Below the pieces are notes generated by a model, which was not told the origin of the DNA, made no database searches, and saw only the letters and a list, made by a program, of their open reading frames with translations. A stretch of DNA of 64,000 bases from Rheum nobile (lineage: Eukaryota > Streptophyta > Magnoliopsida > Caryophyllales > Polygonaceae). Below are positions 35,101 through 48,906 of this stretch, in pieces. The position numbers and the translations under genes are program-made. The stretch's first letter is position 1, and the number at the start of each line of letters is the position of its first letter. Location: NCBI GenBank assembly GCA_027886185.1, contig WOAB01000153.1, forward strand, positions 186,001-250,000, written 5' to 3'.

Positions 35101-38100
35101 CATCCCTGCTTTCAGATTGTCAATAAAATGTCCACTCTTGGCAACAATTTTTTTGGTTATTCAAGTTTGCCACTGCAGACTCGCTAGCACCTACACAGGG
35201 TTGATTGTATAATTTTTGCTAGTACTTAGGACCTTGATAAACTCTGGAAATTGGAAAACAATTTTAGTGCTGCCAATCATGCTATTGCACTATATGATAC
35301 GTTCATAAGAGGAAATTATCACGGCAGCCCACAAGCCCTTTTTTATCTCTTTAGATAGTGAATGATTTTTTCCTCAGATTGTCATAATTCAGATAGTACC
35401 ACAAGTGTTTCTCCCAGAAGAACTATTTTGCATATGCATATATATCAAGTTGACATACGTACCCTCACAGCCAAATTCGATTGGTTTTTCAATTCCAAAA
35501 TAAGTTGGTGCAGTTCTCCATGATAAGATCGTTTGGGAAAATGCCGAATGGATCCTTCCAATCTAGGCAGGGACTGCAATTAAGCACCACAACAAAAATA
35601 CAGTAAGAGATAATACATCTGGGTTTGTGCTTTGTACAGGGTAAACAGAAGAAATTCTGTAGGATACTTCCGACAAACTGCATCCTAATACAAGGGATTG
35701 GGAACCAGAAGCAGTAAGGAGGAATTTCTGAAGATCTTCTTCTCCTTTATGTTCTTTTTTGCTAGGGAGGGGGTGTGGGGTCATAATTTTTTTCAAGAGT
35801 TGGAAGGATAAGACTTTTACCTTCTGCAATATAATACAGAAGGATAAGGGTAATTTTGAAGAGAAACTGAGAAGCACTGCTGCAAGTATTGCATATCAAA
35901 TAAGAAATCAACAGAAAAGAAAACATAGAAGAGTGTGTACCTTTATTACCACAAATTTCAGCTCGCTTCCAGGAGACTTTTTTGGCTTCCTTCTACCTTT
36001 GACATTCTTTTTCTTGGCATCATTGAGCTCAAAGGATTGAAAGCCAACAACAGAACCTGATAGTTTCCATCTTACCCCAACTATCTTCAAGTTCCCTTCT
36101 ATTCTGGGAGTCACATTTAATTGCACCTAGAGAAAATTATGAATAAACACAAGAACAAATATATAAATGAACCTCAACAATAATCAAACCTAAATCTGGA
36201 CAGGTTTAGTCAACTTAATTCCTCACCAGTCAAATCAGCTAAACAATGTGAGTTTTTTTTATATGATTAAAAATTTCTCCACTTCAATTGGGTAGGTGAC
36301 AAGTGTAGCTATACAGAGCCTTGGGAGTTTGGGTAGGTGACAAGTTTAGCAATGCAAATCCTTGCTACTTCTCAAGTAATATTGGATCCACTTGTCACCT
36401 ACCCAAATTATACATCCCCTTCCATATCCTCCATCCACCTCAACCAAACCCCAGAAACATAGAAAATAACCAATAATATTTCAAATGGACTTTCAAATAG
36501 TTAAATCTCAGAAAAAGGCTTATCTTCTCTAGGGCTAAGTATCTCTCGTTGTTTTGGACAATACAAAAACATAGCAACAAAGCATAATATGGCAATGGTA
36601 TTTTACAATCTCAGACTATATTTGGTAAAACAGATATAAGTGATCAATAACGTACAATTGCAAATTATAACTATTGCCCTCCACAAGACTTACCACAAGT
36701 GTTTCACCTCCTCTGAGTGAGAAATCCACCTTAGATGTTGAAACTGAAGAACTTTCTGCAAACGAATCACTAATTGCCAGCCAGATAGAAGCAAAAGCCA
36801 TTAGGTGAGTAAGTGTTCAGATAATGAGTGCAGTTTTATTCTTGGGTTTGGGGTGGAAGTAACAAACTCATTTACATACTTTCTGGCAATAAACCTCCTC
36901 ACTTGCTCATCATGAGGTACATCTGCGGCAACACCAAGAGCATCTGCAGCAATGCCAAACAAATTGAGTTTGCTTAATCTCCAAGCTTCGGAGAGAAGGG
37001 AGAAGAAACATCACTGATCAACAAATGAGGTGAACATCAGTGATGTAATAAGTCAATGGAACCTGATAATTACTCACTCATTTCTGTTGCATCATCGCTT
37101 TCTGAATGGATACATATGAGAGAAACACTGGTGATAGAAAGTGGGATCTGAAGTGGATTTTTGAATCCAATTTCAACCTTTATTGCTTCTGCAGAAACAT
37201 AAAAAAAAAACATCCAACTAAACATTATGGCAGCAAAGACGTGATTATAATTGCTTCAATAACAAACTTGAATATTTGACTCCAATTTGTGTTCTTTAAG
37301 TTTATGTTTTTCCATAATGCAGATACATTGCATATATTGCACTTTTATGCCTATCAAAAGGGTTTTATGAGAAAAGGGGAGGATAACATAAAATAATGGG
37401 CAAAAGCATCATAGCATTCAGGACTTAATTGATCATGTAATGCAGAAGGCTTTACACTTACAGTTCTGCCCATAAAAAACAAGGGTCCTTGACTACAGTG
37501 ATCACCATGCTCCATACAAAGTATAATCCAAGAACAAGTAGATACAAACATATATCATGATCATACCTCCAACAACACAAATGTTTGATTTTTGGTACTT
37601 GTTTGAAACAAGCTTTGTGTGTAGCTCCAACCAATTAGCTTTTACAGCAGACGACGATGGAATCAGATCCTCTTCTAGAGACCGCCACGTACTTTCCTTT
37701 ACTCCCACCTAAAATTTCAAGAACAGAGGGAACAATGACCGCTTTGTTCGGGAAACAGTGCAATATCTCAGGAACTTAAATAATCATCCCCCACATCAAA
37801 TAAAGATCTTGTGAGGAAACCAAGAAGGTAAAGATATCTTACAGCTGAAGGAGCAGCGAATGTACGATGATCTTCATAGAGAACTTTAAGCGAAGGGAGT
37901 TTGATGATAGGCAGTTCAAGCCTGCAAACTTCAAATGTTTTCCCTGTTTTCTGTAGCAATGGATCAGTAAGAACAAAATACTCATTATGCTGATGGTAAT
38001 ACATGCTGAGGCAAAAGTACTGATGGGGATTCCACATTCTTCATTCCTTTTTTGTGGATCGCTTTCAAATATAAAGGAAAACCTAGCCAATATGCTCTTT

Positions 38101-41100
38101 TGTATGCTGTAATGGGGCATGGTGGACACTTTTGCCCGTACCAATTTAATTAACGAATGGAAAAAGCTTAATTGATCATAGTTGATTTATTAGTATAGTC
38201 AATTCAAGATTATCATAGCTTAATCTAAACCATTGTTTTCCATTAAAAAGTTAGATCCAGCTACAGAAAGCATCAAACTCCAGATCAATCACCTGGACAA
38301 GTTGGATAAAGTCCCTAAGGAACAACTCCTGTGCTGCCTTGGATTGATGTGTACAAGCAAGGATTTCAAGCATATGTTCAATTGCAACTTCAAACATTCC
38401 AAGAGATGCAAACCACCTGAGAAAGTTCACGGTTTTAACCCCAAAATGCCACAAAATTCAAAAAATATCTAACAGCTGATAAGCTGGTCACTGACCATAA
38501 AACTAACACTTGCACAGACTGAACTTACTTCCCAAGTTGGAAACGTATGTGATCTCTAATTAGACTCCATGTAGTACCCTTCAATACAGAGAGAGCAGTT
38601 CTATATACACGAATTGCATGCCTTACCTGAGGGACCAAACAGAACGTTGTTAAAAATTATAAAGCAATTGTACGAGAAGGTTATTTTCGATGATAAGATG
38701 AAATCTACTAGAGACATATTTCTTAACACAGTACCTGGTCACATTTTTCGTATGAGTCGCCAGAGAGAACAAGATGAAATCCATACTTGCGTAACATAGG
38801 TGGTGTGGAAAAGAAGTAGCAATAAGAGGCTTGCTCAAGCATTAAGGCAGACAATAAAGGTTCCTGAAAAATCTTTGGGGAGTAAGTGGATAGAAAGAAG
38901 CAGAGGAATTAATCCTTTCACAATGAGGCCTTACCTCACCAGAGAGTCGGAAGTAAACACTGGCTGCTTCCTTATAATGGTCCCACGCTTTTAACATTTC
39001 AACCCACCATAGCCCGCAGCGTATAGCATACTCCTGACTTTTACCAAGTTTCTGTATAGACTTCTTTAATTATTAGATTTCAACAGTAGGGCAAAGCCAT
39101 GAAATCACAGATCTTCTGAATTTATAGCACAGCCAAGCTAAGCAAAAGACAATTATTTAGTATTTTCACCTTCATGGTGATTACATTTTTTTATTCAACT
39201 TCCATGGAAGCAGCATTGAGAAAATGAACAAAATAACTTTAGACAAGTAATATCTATATATTAATACAATTTGGAAGATGCTGGAGGCCCTGATAACCAG
39301 CATCGATTATTGGAAACATATTCAGCACTTAATTGAAAACCATCCCAATTAGCTTGAAAAGATGACAGTGTCATGGATGAGTCACGAGACAACAATGCAA
39401 TCATCAAAGAAAGTGCAGTTCGCAGAAAGAATGACAATAATTCAAAGAAGAAAATATGCAGAATATGTAATGAAATTATAGATAACCACTCAGGGAAGAA
39501 AAGGATTTAAGGTTCATAATAGGCTCACAGTTTAATGAAAGCACAAGATTAAGCCAAAATGCAAGAAAGAGAATGAATTGCATATCCATGTTCTCTAGAA
39601 GAGAAAACATGTGTTTGCAAAATCCAAGATAAAAAAAATAGAAGAAAAAGTCAGTTTAATATGAACAACATTGAAACGAAATGTTAATAAATCAATTATG
39701 CAGTACAAGCATTTGACAAGTAAAAAATATACACAACTCTCCTTTTGTTAATGGACATACTAATCCACTTCTGTTTGAAAAAAAACTAAGGAATTTGTGT
39801 TGATTTGGGAAGGAAAAAAACAGTGAGGCTTTTTTTGAAAAAAAGTGTTTCCAGAAAAATGGGAACAAAATTAAGTTTGTGTAATTTTCACCCTTGAGTG
39901 TTTTGCAATAACTCTTCTATTCTGTGAGTGATTTATGCAACTTACCCCTTTCATTTTGGCTCACCACGTGACTTTTTAACGGAAAAGTCCAAATATTTAA
40001 TGAAATTGCGGACAAACCATTAGAGACTTCAACAGGCCGTTGAAAAGGTCGAGGACCCATTTGGGATGTGGGCTAAATGTTAGGGATCACAAGAGTTCCT
40101 AGTTAAAATGATATAGACCAAATCAAACTTTTTTAATGCCATTTTTCCAGGAAGGGGGTGCAAACAAGGTTTCAATGGAACAAATGTCACAGTGATCCAA
40201 TATGCACAAAGACTTGTACATAAAGAAACAGACCAGATAGAACAACAACATACCAAGTATGTAGTAAATGCATTCTCCATGCAGTATTCTGCTTCTTTTC
40301 TTGATTGATCCAGCATAAAGTATGCTAGACCCATCATTTCCTGAACCAGGAGAATGGAAACAAAAGAAAACATTAGTATTTTTCAGCAATGAATTATGGA
40401 TTTATATAACGGTTTTAAATATTAAGTATTAAAATAAACTAATAGATTTTGTAGTTGTCATGATTCAGTTTGTAATCTTCTAGAGAAATAACACAAATAA
40501 ATCAACGTGATAAGCAAATTAGTAGGTCCTCCATATGAATAAGAGGAGCGTACAACTGTATACGTATTTGGCCAGAGAATAATTATAGTAAGAGTTAGGC
40601 GCAGTGCAATAGAGTATCTTCATCCCAGATACTAAGGGTTCATTATGTGTTTATTGCCAAGGATATTACTAACGCTAACACAATAGATTGGCCCAATTAA
40701 AGGCTCAAAGCACATTAGGCCATTTTTTGGTATAGAAGGAAACTCCTCATTTTCCTCTTTTTTATTGCTACTGTCATCAATATTGCATATTGTCATAAAA
40801 AATTCTCATTTCGAATTTGAGCAGATGCATGCCTTTCATTTGTAGTTACTATCATTGAACAGTAGCATTGTGCTTTCTTGATGGAGATCAGTGATCACTT
40901 AAGGGGGGGGGGGAAAGCTGTATTTAAGCTAGCTTGGGTAAAACAAAATTAATGAAACAATATCATTGATCTGCCAAAATCCTTGAAACTTCAATTACTG
41001 TTCAAATAAGATAGGGTTTTAGTCACACAGGCAGTTGTGTAGAAGTACCAAGGAGTATGACATCTTAATATGTTTCATAAGATTTCTCAATACGAATAAA

Positions 41101-44100
41101 AAAATTTAACTAAAACAATATCATTGATCTGCCAAAATCCTTGAAACTTCAATTAAGATAGGGGTTTAGTCACACAGGCAGTTGTATGTAGAAGTACCAA
41201 GGAGTATGACATCTTAATATATTTCATAAGATTTCTATTTACTCTCTTTGTCAAAAATTGCTTAGCATTTTGAAGAAAGAAAAGGATGGCAGAGACAATG
41301 TAGTGTTTAATCTCTCTCATAGATAAATATAAATACTGTTGACAAGTTCTCAGGGATTAATTGAAATGGAAATTGACAAAATGTTAAGACTACTCGAAAT
41401 GGATGAAATTTTTTATATACTGAGCTAGGGAAGTACAAGCTTAGCCATACCTGTACTCCAGCATAGCGCTTCCAAGCTTTATCAAGCTTGTAGTCTGTGG
41501 AGATAATGCGGTAATTGGATAATGCAAGCTCATAATCTTGCAACATGAAGGCATAATCACCCAAAACGCGGATTTGAGATTCAATAGAGCTATAAGTATA
41601 CCTTAAGCAAAGAACATCAGAGCTGTATCAGAAAAACTACTGAAAACAAACAAACATGCAACACAACATGACGAAGATATTCCTATCAAGAGAGAGATCT
41701 TTTAAACAACATACAATTGGCCATTTGATGTATCTGGTGTATCTTCTTTTCCTTTTCTCCACCATAAGTTTTTTATTTGATTCCTAAATCCTTTCCTAGT
41801 AGCAGAAACCTGAAAAGGAGCATTTAAGCACTTTGACTTAAAAAGCGGGAAAAATACAGAAGAAATAAAGATCGACGCATTTGCACTTTCCGTCTATCAT
41901 CCAACTACAAAATGTATATTTATATCCAACTACAAAAGAACAAAATCAGGCCATACAAACAAGGGAATACGATGATGAGGAAACTAATAGTTTACCTGCT
42001 GATTTAGCAGTCGAATTTTTTGTTCCATGTGAGGAATAATATGTTTAGTGGACAAATCTTGCACAAGATTCTTTATCTGCAAAGTTTCACCAAACGTAGA
42101 AGAATTAGTAATAAAAATTCAAATGAACCCTATACTTTTGAGAGCCTAGAAGATACACAGAAAGAAACCTCATTAATATCATCCGTATTCAGAAAACAGC
42201 CAGCACAATGAGTTATAGAAGGGACTGATTTCTGCCACAAGTGAACGAACACAATTTGAAAGTAAGACAATGACAAACTAGAAGTAATTTGTAACTACTG
42301 TTAACTAGCATCTTATACATGAGGTGAAAACACACAAGAAATTATAATAGCTTACATAAGAAGCCCATGGATTATCCTTCTCATCTAGACCATCCAAGGA
42401 TGTGTTGATGCACAATAACTGGCAATCATTTGAGCCAAATGTACTTTTCATCTCTGACAAAAATTTTGATGCTCTGAAATGTAACAGCAAATGCCTTCAG
42501 AAATGACTACATGTCGAACCATAAGTACATAACTAATAAACAGAGTATCTAACAGCCACGTCTTGAGTTATATATGCAAACTTTTTCTTGTTCAACATGT
42601 TTATTCCCAAAGTTAATAGAATCAAAGGTCTCTTTGCCAACTTAAAATAGACCTATTTTTATCAATAAAGCCAAAAGGGTAGCCAATTAGCCATACAAAG
42701 CCAACCGATAGAATAAGGACCATTACAGAATCCTTAATACAAAAGTGAAACTGAAGTAGCGAGTCCAGTACATGACACTCTATCTCTATAGAGAATGCCC
42801 CCAAACACAAATGTTTTATTTTAGATGATAATACCCAAAGTTGATGCATGTATATGCACAAGAATAATGTAAGAGGAAACAGATGATGGTAATTTGAGCA
42901 ACAATCTCGAAAATATTGGACACTGTCATAGGAAACGTAATTGTGGCTCGTGATACTTTCACAGATATCAAATAAAGGTAACTTCAACACCACAAAGTAA
43001 TTGTATCCCTAGTGAAAAATCCACAAAAGAAAGAGGTAAAGTGGGACTTGCAAGTTGCAACTCCATGTAATATATTTTAGGACAACAAAGCGGATAAGTT
43101 TTGATATTATAAGCCACCTGCCTCCAAGTTTCTGTCTGTAATAATTCTATTTCTTGTGCGGATTATTAAGTTATTTACAGTTGATCACGTCCCTTTCTAT
43201 ACCAACTTCAAAATTTTGGATGTATACAAGAATTTCATGATACCTGCAATTCAAAATTCTCGTTTTTACATCTTTCGCACACAAAAAGATCCATGTTTAC
43301 TATGATCACTCTGACAGACTATGAGTATGAATGTATGGAAAACAGAAAAGAGTATAACATACTCCTCTGGAGAGCCTTCTTGATTATCATGCAGTAAAAG
43401 ATACTGTTTAAGAACTTTAGGATCCATCACCCCATCGTTAAGGATAGATGGAAGCTGGTTGGTGTTGAAAAGATCAACAAATTTGTTAATTGGCGCCTCA
43501 TCCTTTGATGAAACAACCAAAAGGCCTGCATAAATTGCCAGAAATTAATCAAAGAATTCACCTTGATTTCAAAGATAGCTATCTAATATCATAAATATTA
43601 TAGTTGACAACAAAACTTAGTAGATTATAAGAAAGTAGCGTTCTAAATTACACATACCAAATCAATAATTTGGTTTGTTAAGAAGGTGGGCGTGTTTCTA
43701 GGGGGGTTGTTCATATCGAGTCACTAGGCATTTTAATATGTACAGTAACAAAACAGAAAGAGCTTACAAGCCACTGGATGATCAAAAGCCTCGTGATCAG
43801 AGAAAGATGAGTTATGCACAAGCTCTTTGTTAACCCCTTCAAACCATGGTGGTAACACTTCACCCTTGGATGCTGCACAGGTAATTCAGCAAACATCAAT
43901 ATAGAAACAAGTGACGTTGTAACTAAAGTACACTATCCAATAGAGCAAAAAAATATGCCAAAACATGACCTCTTAACAATTAAATATTAAGAGGACTAAT
44001 TCTATGAATTCCACAGCCTTGAGAATCCTATCCAGTGAAAGAGAAAGGGGTTTTGTCATCAACCTTATTAATACATGAATGACTATTAAACCAGACAACC

Positions 44101-47025
44101 AAGAAACTGCAAAAGAAAAGCAAACTTTATATTCAAAACAATATACATAAATACAATAACCTTTACACCATGTACAGAAAGGCAAGAAGTCCATTCATCA
44201 CAAAAGCAAGGCACAAAACATGACAAAAGTAATTTTCCTAATATATCATGTAATCTAACCCCATAAACCTACCAAATCGGTAGGTGATGTTATAATTGAT
44301 TAGTCTTAGTTTTGTATATCTCTTTAAATATATAACTAAACAAAATAACACTAAGCATCACATTCTGTAGATCTATGGCATTCACCTCAAGGCCTGGCTG
44401 CCTGAGACAAGAGCCTTCTCGCCCCATTACGTAGGCGCAAGGCTCGTGCCTTGGTGTTACATTTTGATTTACTGGAACAGGAAGAAAAGCCAAAAAAATA
44501 TTCAAAAAAACTGACCATTTAGAGAACGTACAAAAAAAGATTACAACTTACTAGCAAGTTTATCTTCAATCCTGGGAACTCCAGCACATAAGTCTGTAGT
44601 ATCTTGCCCTGCAGCTTCTGTTATCACCTTGTGGAGCCTCTCTCTTGCTGCCTATATAGCAAACAGCACTTTCATGACATGCTTCAGATGGTTAAATTAA
44701 ATGCCACAATTTAAAGGCATATATACAAGTCACAAAGTAATAACAATGCAGATTACAACTTGACGAAGAAGGCATGCAGGATGGACTGTAAGATCTTTCT
44801 GAACCGTGTGAGAGACACAAAGGCGTTTCCCTGCGTTTCGTGTTGTGTTACCGTTTCCGAATCATCCGACATGCCCAATTAGCATAGGGAATGCGGTATC
44901 ATTAAATAACTTATACAAAGCAATATGAGTTTGTTTTTGTGCAATCAATGGCTTGATTACATGCAAACATGGTATCCCCTAAACGCATCGAAAAACAAGG
45001 ATCTTTTGTTCCAAAATAGCATTTCATGCAATGGCAATTGTCCATCCACATTAATCTTAGAAGAATATCAACATCAAAAAAAGCTGAACAAATGAGTTTG
45101 GGATAGAGTAGATATGAAGCTTAAGCAACCCAAATAAGTTCCAATACATCAACCAGAAAAAGACAGCTTATTTACTAAATGCTTCCAAGCTGAAGTTCAT
45201 ATATTTGATCTTCTCAATCCCATCCGAATTCTAGAGTAGATATGAAGCTTAAGCAACCCAAATAAGTTCCAATACATCACCCAGAAAAAGACAGCTTATT
45301 TACTAAATGCTTCCAAGCTGAAGTTCATATACTTGATCTTCTCAATCCCATCCGAATTCTATCTTCCTTACCAGTGAACCGGATATTATGTTCCACGTAT
45401 TAAAACTAAGCTTTGAATCTAATGGCTTAATAATTAATTAATAAAAAAACTAGGTGCATGTATAGAAGTCGTTATATTGGATAAATAATCATTTCTTGAT
45501 AATTTCATAAGTGCATCCACGTACAAAACATTTCAAATTACACATCCATCTGCTACCTATAACCATAAAAGCTTACCTCTGGATATGTTTTATGAATATC
45601 AGAAGCATAGAAGAGGCGTAACTTGAACTTCTGAAGCCTATAAGCTTGATCACTTGCTGTTCGGACTGGAACTGGTGTCAAATGAGATCCACAGTTACAG
45701 CCTCAAATTGGCATATTGGTACATTCAGCAAAAACAAAATACAACCATAAATTTCAAGTAATCAATTTCATGGAACTAGATCAAGAAATTGTCTTTCTTA
45801 AGCACATCAGAAAACACATACACCCCTATAGAAAGAAAAATGAAGGGGAAAACGGAAGGGAGGTGAAACTGGAAAACATAAAACACCCCACCTTCGCTGG
45901 AACTGAAATAACATGGCCCCTTTGGAAGCATCACACTCTGTCCTAATCAAATCTATAGGTAAAGATAACTTCTATTGAGTGTTATATAATTTATCTTTAA
46001 GACTCTAACCATATGCTCCAAGGAGTATCCAAAGAAAAGTATCCCTATATAGCATGTTGTCCAATTTGGCTTCCATGAACAAAAGACTCACATAGAAAAC
46101 AAAAACTGGAAAGAGTTTTCAATCTGTCAATCAGGGAGCAAATATGAATATATGAGTTGCATTGACTCTAATTTTGGCATTGTACCCATTCCTACGTAAG
46201 TGATACTTATAGTTAGTGCAAAGACTATCCCGTACAACAAGGTGGATTCTGACAGAAATAACCACAGGCATCCTCCACAAATTCTTGGTTCTTGCACTCC
46301 ATTTATTGACTATTAAACAAAGTGAGGTCAGTACTACAAAGGTTTTTCAATGTCCGTCTTTTAGGTTTCAATAATCTACAACCTAGGAAATGATCCTAGG
46401 ATGTATTCTATTTATTCAATATTAAACCATTTATAGTATTGATAGTGTAGATAGATTGGCAATATGAACCCAGCAACAGAATAAGTAAATGAAATGATCA
46501 AATCCAATCCAGCTTGAAGCAAAAGTAGTTTATCTGAATGCAGCTAAAACCCGAGTAATAGCATGTGCAGTCACAAGGCAGCTAGCATTGCGGGCTCAAA
46601 GCCTAAAAAAACGTAAGAAAACTACACATCCCACATTTCCATATCCCTCAAACAACAGAGCTGGAAGAACGTCCCACAATGGTGCACGACACACAAGCCC
46701 AGATAACTACATAGGTAAGTTGCTGGAGGGTAAAATGGTGAGCCTCAAACCTGAATTTGGTATAAGTTATATGCATCTACAATCGCAATCATATTCAAGA
46801 TCCCACACCATTCTTGTTTCAAGCTTTCAAAGCCATGGAGCTACGGGAGAAAGTAAAAGACGCACCATCAATGTTGTCGAAACGGGAGAAGGGCGAGAGC
46901 ATGTCGATGAAGCTGATACCATTCTTCCGACACGCATCTTCAACCAGGGGGGTCCGGAGCACCATCACCACCGGTGTAATCTCCTGCGTCAACATCTTCC
47001 CCAACACCGTACCCGCTGGATCCAT
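32152..47025 (-). CDS. TRAPPC8: TRAPP complex subunit 8 (TRS85 homologue), 28 coding exons, about 1283 aa
   Basis: Host gene. Exons (high to low): 46866-47025, 45577-45671, 44552-44651, 43768-43872, 43363-43525, 42356-42473, 42169-42231, 41996-42076, 41715-41809, 41451-41601, 40254-40340, 38935-39051, 38735-38863, 38529-38626, 38293-38416, 37843-37950, 37567-37708, 37078-37188, 36880-36943, 36694-36769, 35941-36126, 35463-35573, 34582-34740, 34333-34491, 33828-34055, 33270-33440, 32773-32882, 32152-32692. They sum to 3852 nt with no stop and consistent phases. The N-terminus (GKMLTQEITPVVMVL, FDHPVACLLVVSS) and centre (QIRVLGDYAFMLQDYELAL, EMMGLAYFMLDQSRKEAEYC) match plant TRAPPC8 as I know it, including overall length. 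The middle is a TPR-like solenoid; the C-terminus is beta-rich (Ig/ASH-like). In the family it belongs to TRAPPIII, the Rab-activating complex in ER-Golgi/autophagy traffic. Introns 24 and 27 use GC donors (GCAAG). Confidence 0.95.
36285..36409. mobile_element. Small MITE in a TRAPPC8 intron
   Basis: Ends AATTGGGTAGGTGACAAGTG and the inverted CACTTGTCACCTACCCAAATT, 125 bp in total, with an internal GGGTAGGTGACAAGT copy. It lies in the intron between exons 20 and 21. Confidence 0.75.
40952..41237. repeat. Imperfect tandem duplication in TRAPPC8 intron 10-11
   Basis: A block of roughly 140-150 bp starting AACAATATCATTGATCTGCC is repeated with small indels. A run of G sits just upstream (near 40902). 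Confidence 0.85.
45106..45358. repeat. 126-bp tandem duplication in TRAPPC8 intron 2
   Basis: Two nearly identical copies start TAGAGTAGATATGAAGC, at about 45106 and 45232, suggesting a recent duplication. Confidence 0.9.
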
Positions 47026-47600
47026 ATTTCTGTTGCTTCCTCTATCTCCACAGCCGCTGGTAATAGATTGATTGACCTGATTCGCTCCTTCGCGGCCTCT
47101 CCTAAATCTTTGGTCTACCAGCTCCTATTAGTTTGTCAATGTGAAGTGCGATTCTAGACCCCCTTACCGCAGCATAGAATGCCAAATTTTCACTTCCCTT
47201 GAATACTCTTCTGCAACTGAATTATACCAAAACATAGGGCTAGAGATTGAGATACAATTTCCAAGTTTTCACTAGCAACAGCTACGTCCCCCTCGGAGAC
47301 GACTCTTCAATTTAACAACTAAATCTCTAATAGAAGGCGTAAATCTTATGAGGAGTGAAGTTTACCTCGATCCCTTGTCGGACCACCACAAGCTACTCGG
47401 CAGAACACTGCGTGCGAATTTCCGCAATCGAACAGCAGAGTGGCGGCTTGATCCGGCTAGACCTTCTCGCTCGCCCTTTGCCTCCGCCTCTGTCCTCTTA
47501 TCGCCGGATCACCACGGCGAAGTCGTCGATCTTCAGTGGTTGCAACGCCGTTGCTGATCTCTCCTCCTCACGCTCGCACGCGTAAACCCGACAGCTTTCG
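47026..47600 (-). promoter_or_regulatory. TRAPPC8 5' UTR/promoter region
   Basis: Upstream of the ATG, a GC-richer segment (about 47370-47590) ends on the minus strand in CGAG|GTAAAC, a good splice donor. An acceptor-like TATTACCAG lies near 47058, so a 5' UTR intron is likely. No TATA box was assigned. Confidence 0.5.
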
Positions 47601-48060
47601 TTGAGATCTTCTGGAATGACTTATTTTTTTACTGAAATTAACGTTTGTTGACAGATGCAAACTGCTGGACACGGATCGAAATTTCCAAGGAGTTCAGGGT
47701 TTCCTCACAAAATAGTTAAATTTGGGATACACCCCATTAATTTGGCAGGAATTGAGAATTACCAATGTGAAATTTTGTCGTTCCAGAACCGGAATTGAAC
47801 TGGTCAAACCATTAACGGTAGATGATAAAAAGAATGACATTAACAAAGAAAGTCACATTGTGTAGAATTATAATCACATGCTTACATTTAACATTGTATT
47901 TTATTACATAAATTTTAAGAAAATCACATTGTATAAAACTATTGGGCCATTGATACCCATAAATTAAAGGCTTAATTGACTCGCGAACACAATAACATAT
48001 GACTTAAGATCATATAGGAAAATTACATAAAAATAAAACCAATACTAGAATATGAAAGGA
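47601..48060. other. No gene seen
   Basis: AT-rich intergenic sequence between TRAPPC8 and the LINE remnant. No ORF or repeat boundary recognised. Confidence 0.6.
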
Positions 48061-48079
48061 AAAAGAACACAAATTGTTT

Positions 48080-48640
48080 CTGACAGTGGAGTAATCTTAC
48101 AAAACTCATATCAGAATTCAAAAATGGATTTCAATGGGAACTAGAAAATGGAAGATCCATTAAATTCTGACAGGATAACTGGCTCCCAATAGAAAAACTA
48201 GCCAACCTAGCAAAAGATATAACCCTTATAGACAAACTAAAGACACTAGACCAATATATAAATCAGGACAAAACCTGAAAAATAGAAAAAATGCAAAAAC
48301 ACTTTGACAATGATATTACCACAACAGTTGCAAATAAAGCACTACCCAATAATGAATTTTAAGATAGACTCTACTGAAAATACAAACGAAATGGTTGATT
48401 TTCTACTAAGAGTGCAATAAACATGATTTATGAAAACAAAGGACTATCTGAAACCAATATAAATTGGATCTGACAATTCAATATACCCCCAAAGTTAAAC
48501 ACTTCATATGGGAATTAGTAAAAACGGGATACCAACTAAAGAAAAACTATATGAGAGGCATGTCCATGTCCCCCTAGAGTGTATATGTGCAACTATACCA
48601 TGGAGAGCTTAACACACATTTTGTTTATATGCCCTCATAT
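48080..48640 (+). pseudogene. LINE remnant: zinc-binding region downstream of reverse transcriptase (zf-RVT)
   Basis: Conceptual translation in one frame shows the zf-RVT pattern of plant LINE ORF2 C-termini (ENGRSIKF, QDNWLP, ...VKHFIWELVKTG), interrupted by many stops, nearly all at expected Trp positions (TGA/TAG for TGG). It lacks the RT core and the tail. No ORF caller would find it. Confidence 0.75.
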
Positions 48641-48857
48641 TAGGAAAGATAATATATTAAAGATATTTATGTAGATATAATCTTTGTAGCTTATCTAATT
48701 GTTAGAATTTTTTTGTTGTTGTATCTTTCCTTAGTTATAGAGATCTTGTGCTTAGAGGCCAAGTTTGCTTGATGTATATATTGTACTCCCTACGTTAATA
48801 ACAGGAAGAGGGAAATTTTCACAAGCGCTTACTCTGATTTTACATGGCATCAGAGCC
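48638..48857 (+). mobile_element. Copia-type LTR remnant plus primer site
   Basis: The sequence from about 48638 (TATTAGGAAAGAT, first TG decayed) to 48844 (TTTTACA) resembles short plant copia LTRs. TGGCATCAGAGCC follows at once, one mismatch from the tRNA-iMet primer site TGGTATCAGAGCC. Only about 50 bp of internal region remains before the Tekay LTR. Confidence 0.7.
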
Positions 48858-48906
48858 AAAACTCTAAAACACTATCTCCTACCTTGCGTTTTTCTTTCGC
48901 TACATT

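Noticed and set aside
44380..44465. tRNA- or SINE-like segment in TRAPPC8 intron 3 (GC-richer GGCTCGTGCCTTGG)
   Set aside because: No cloverleaf, A/B boxes or poly-A tail could be found; it is probably a fragment of an unknown repeat.
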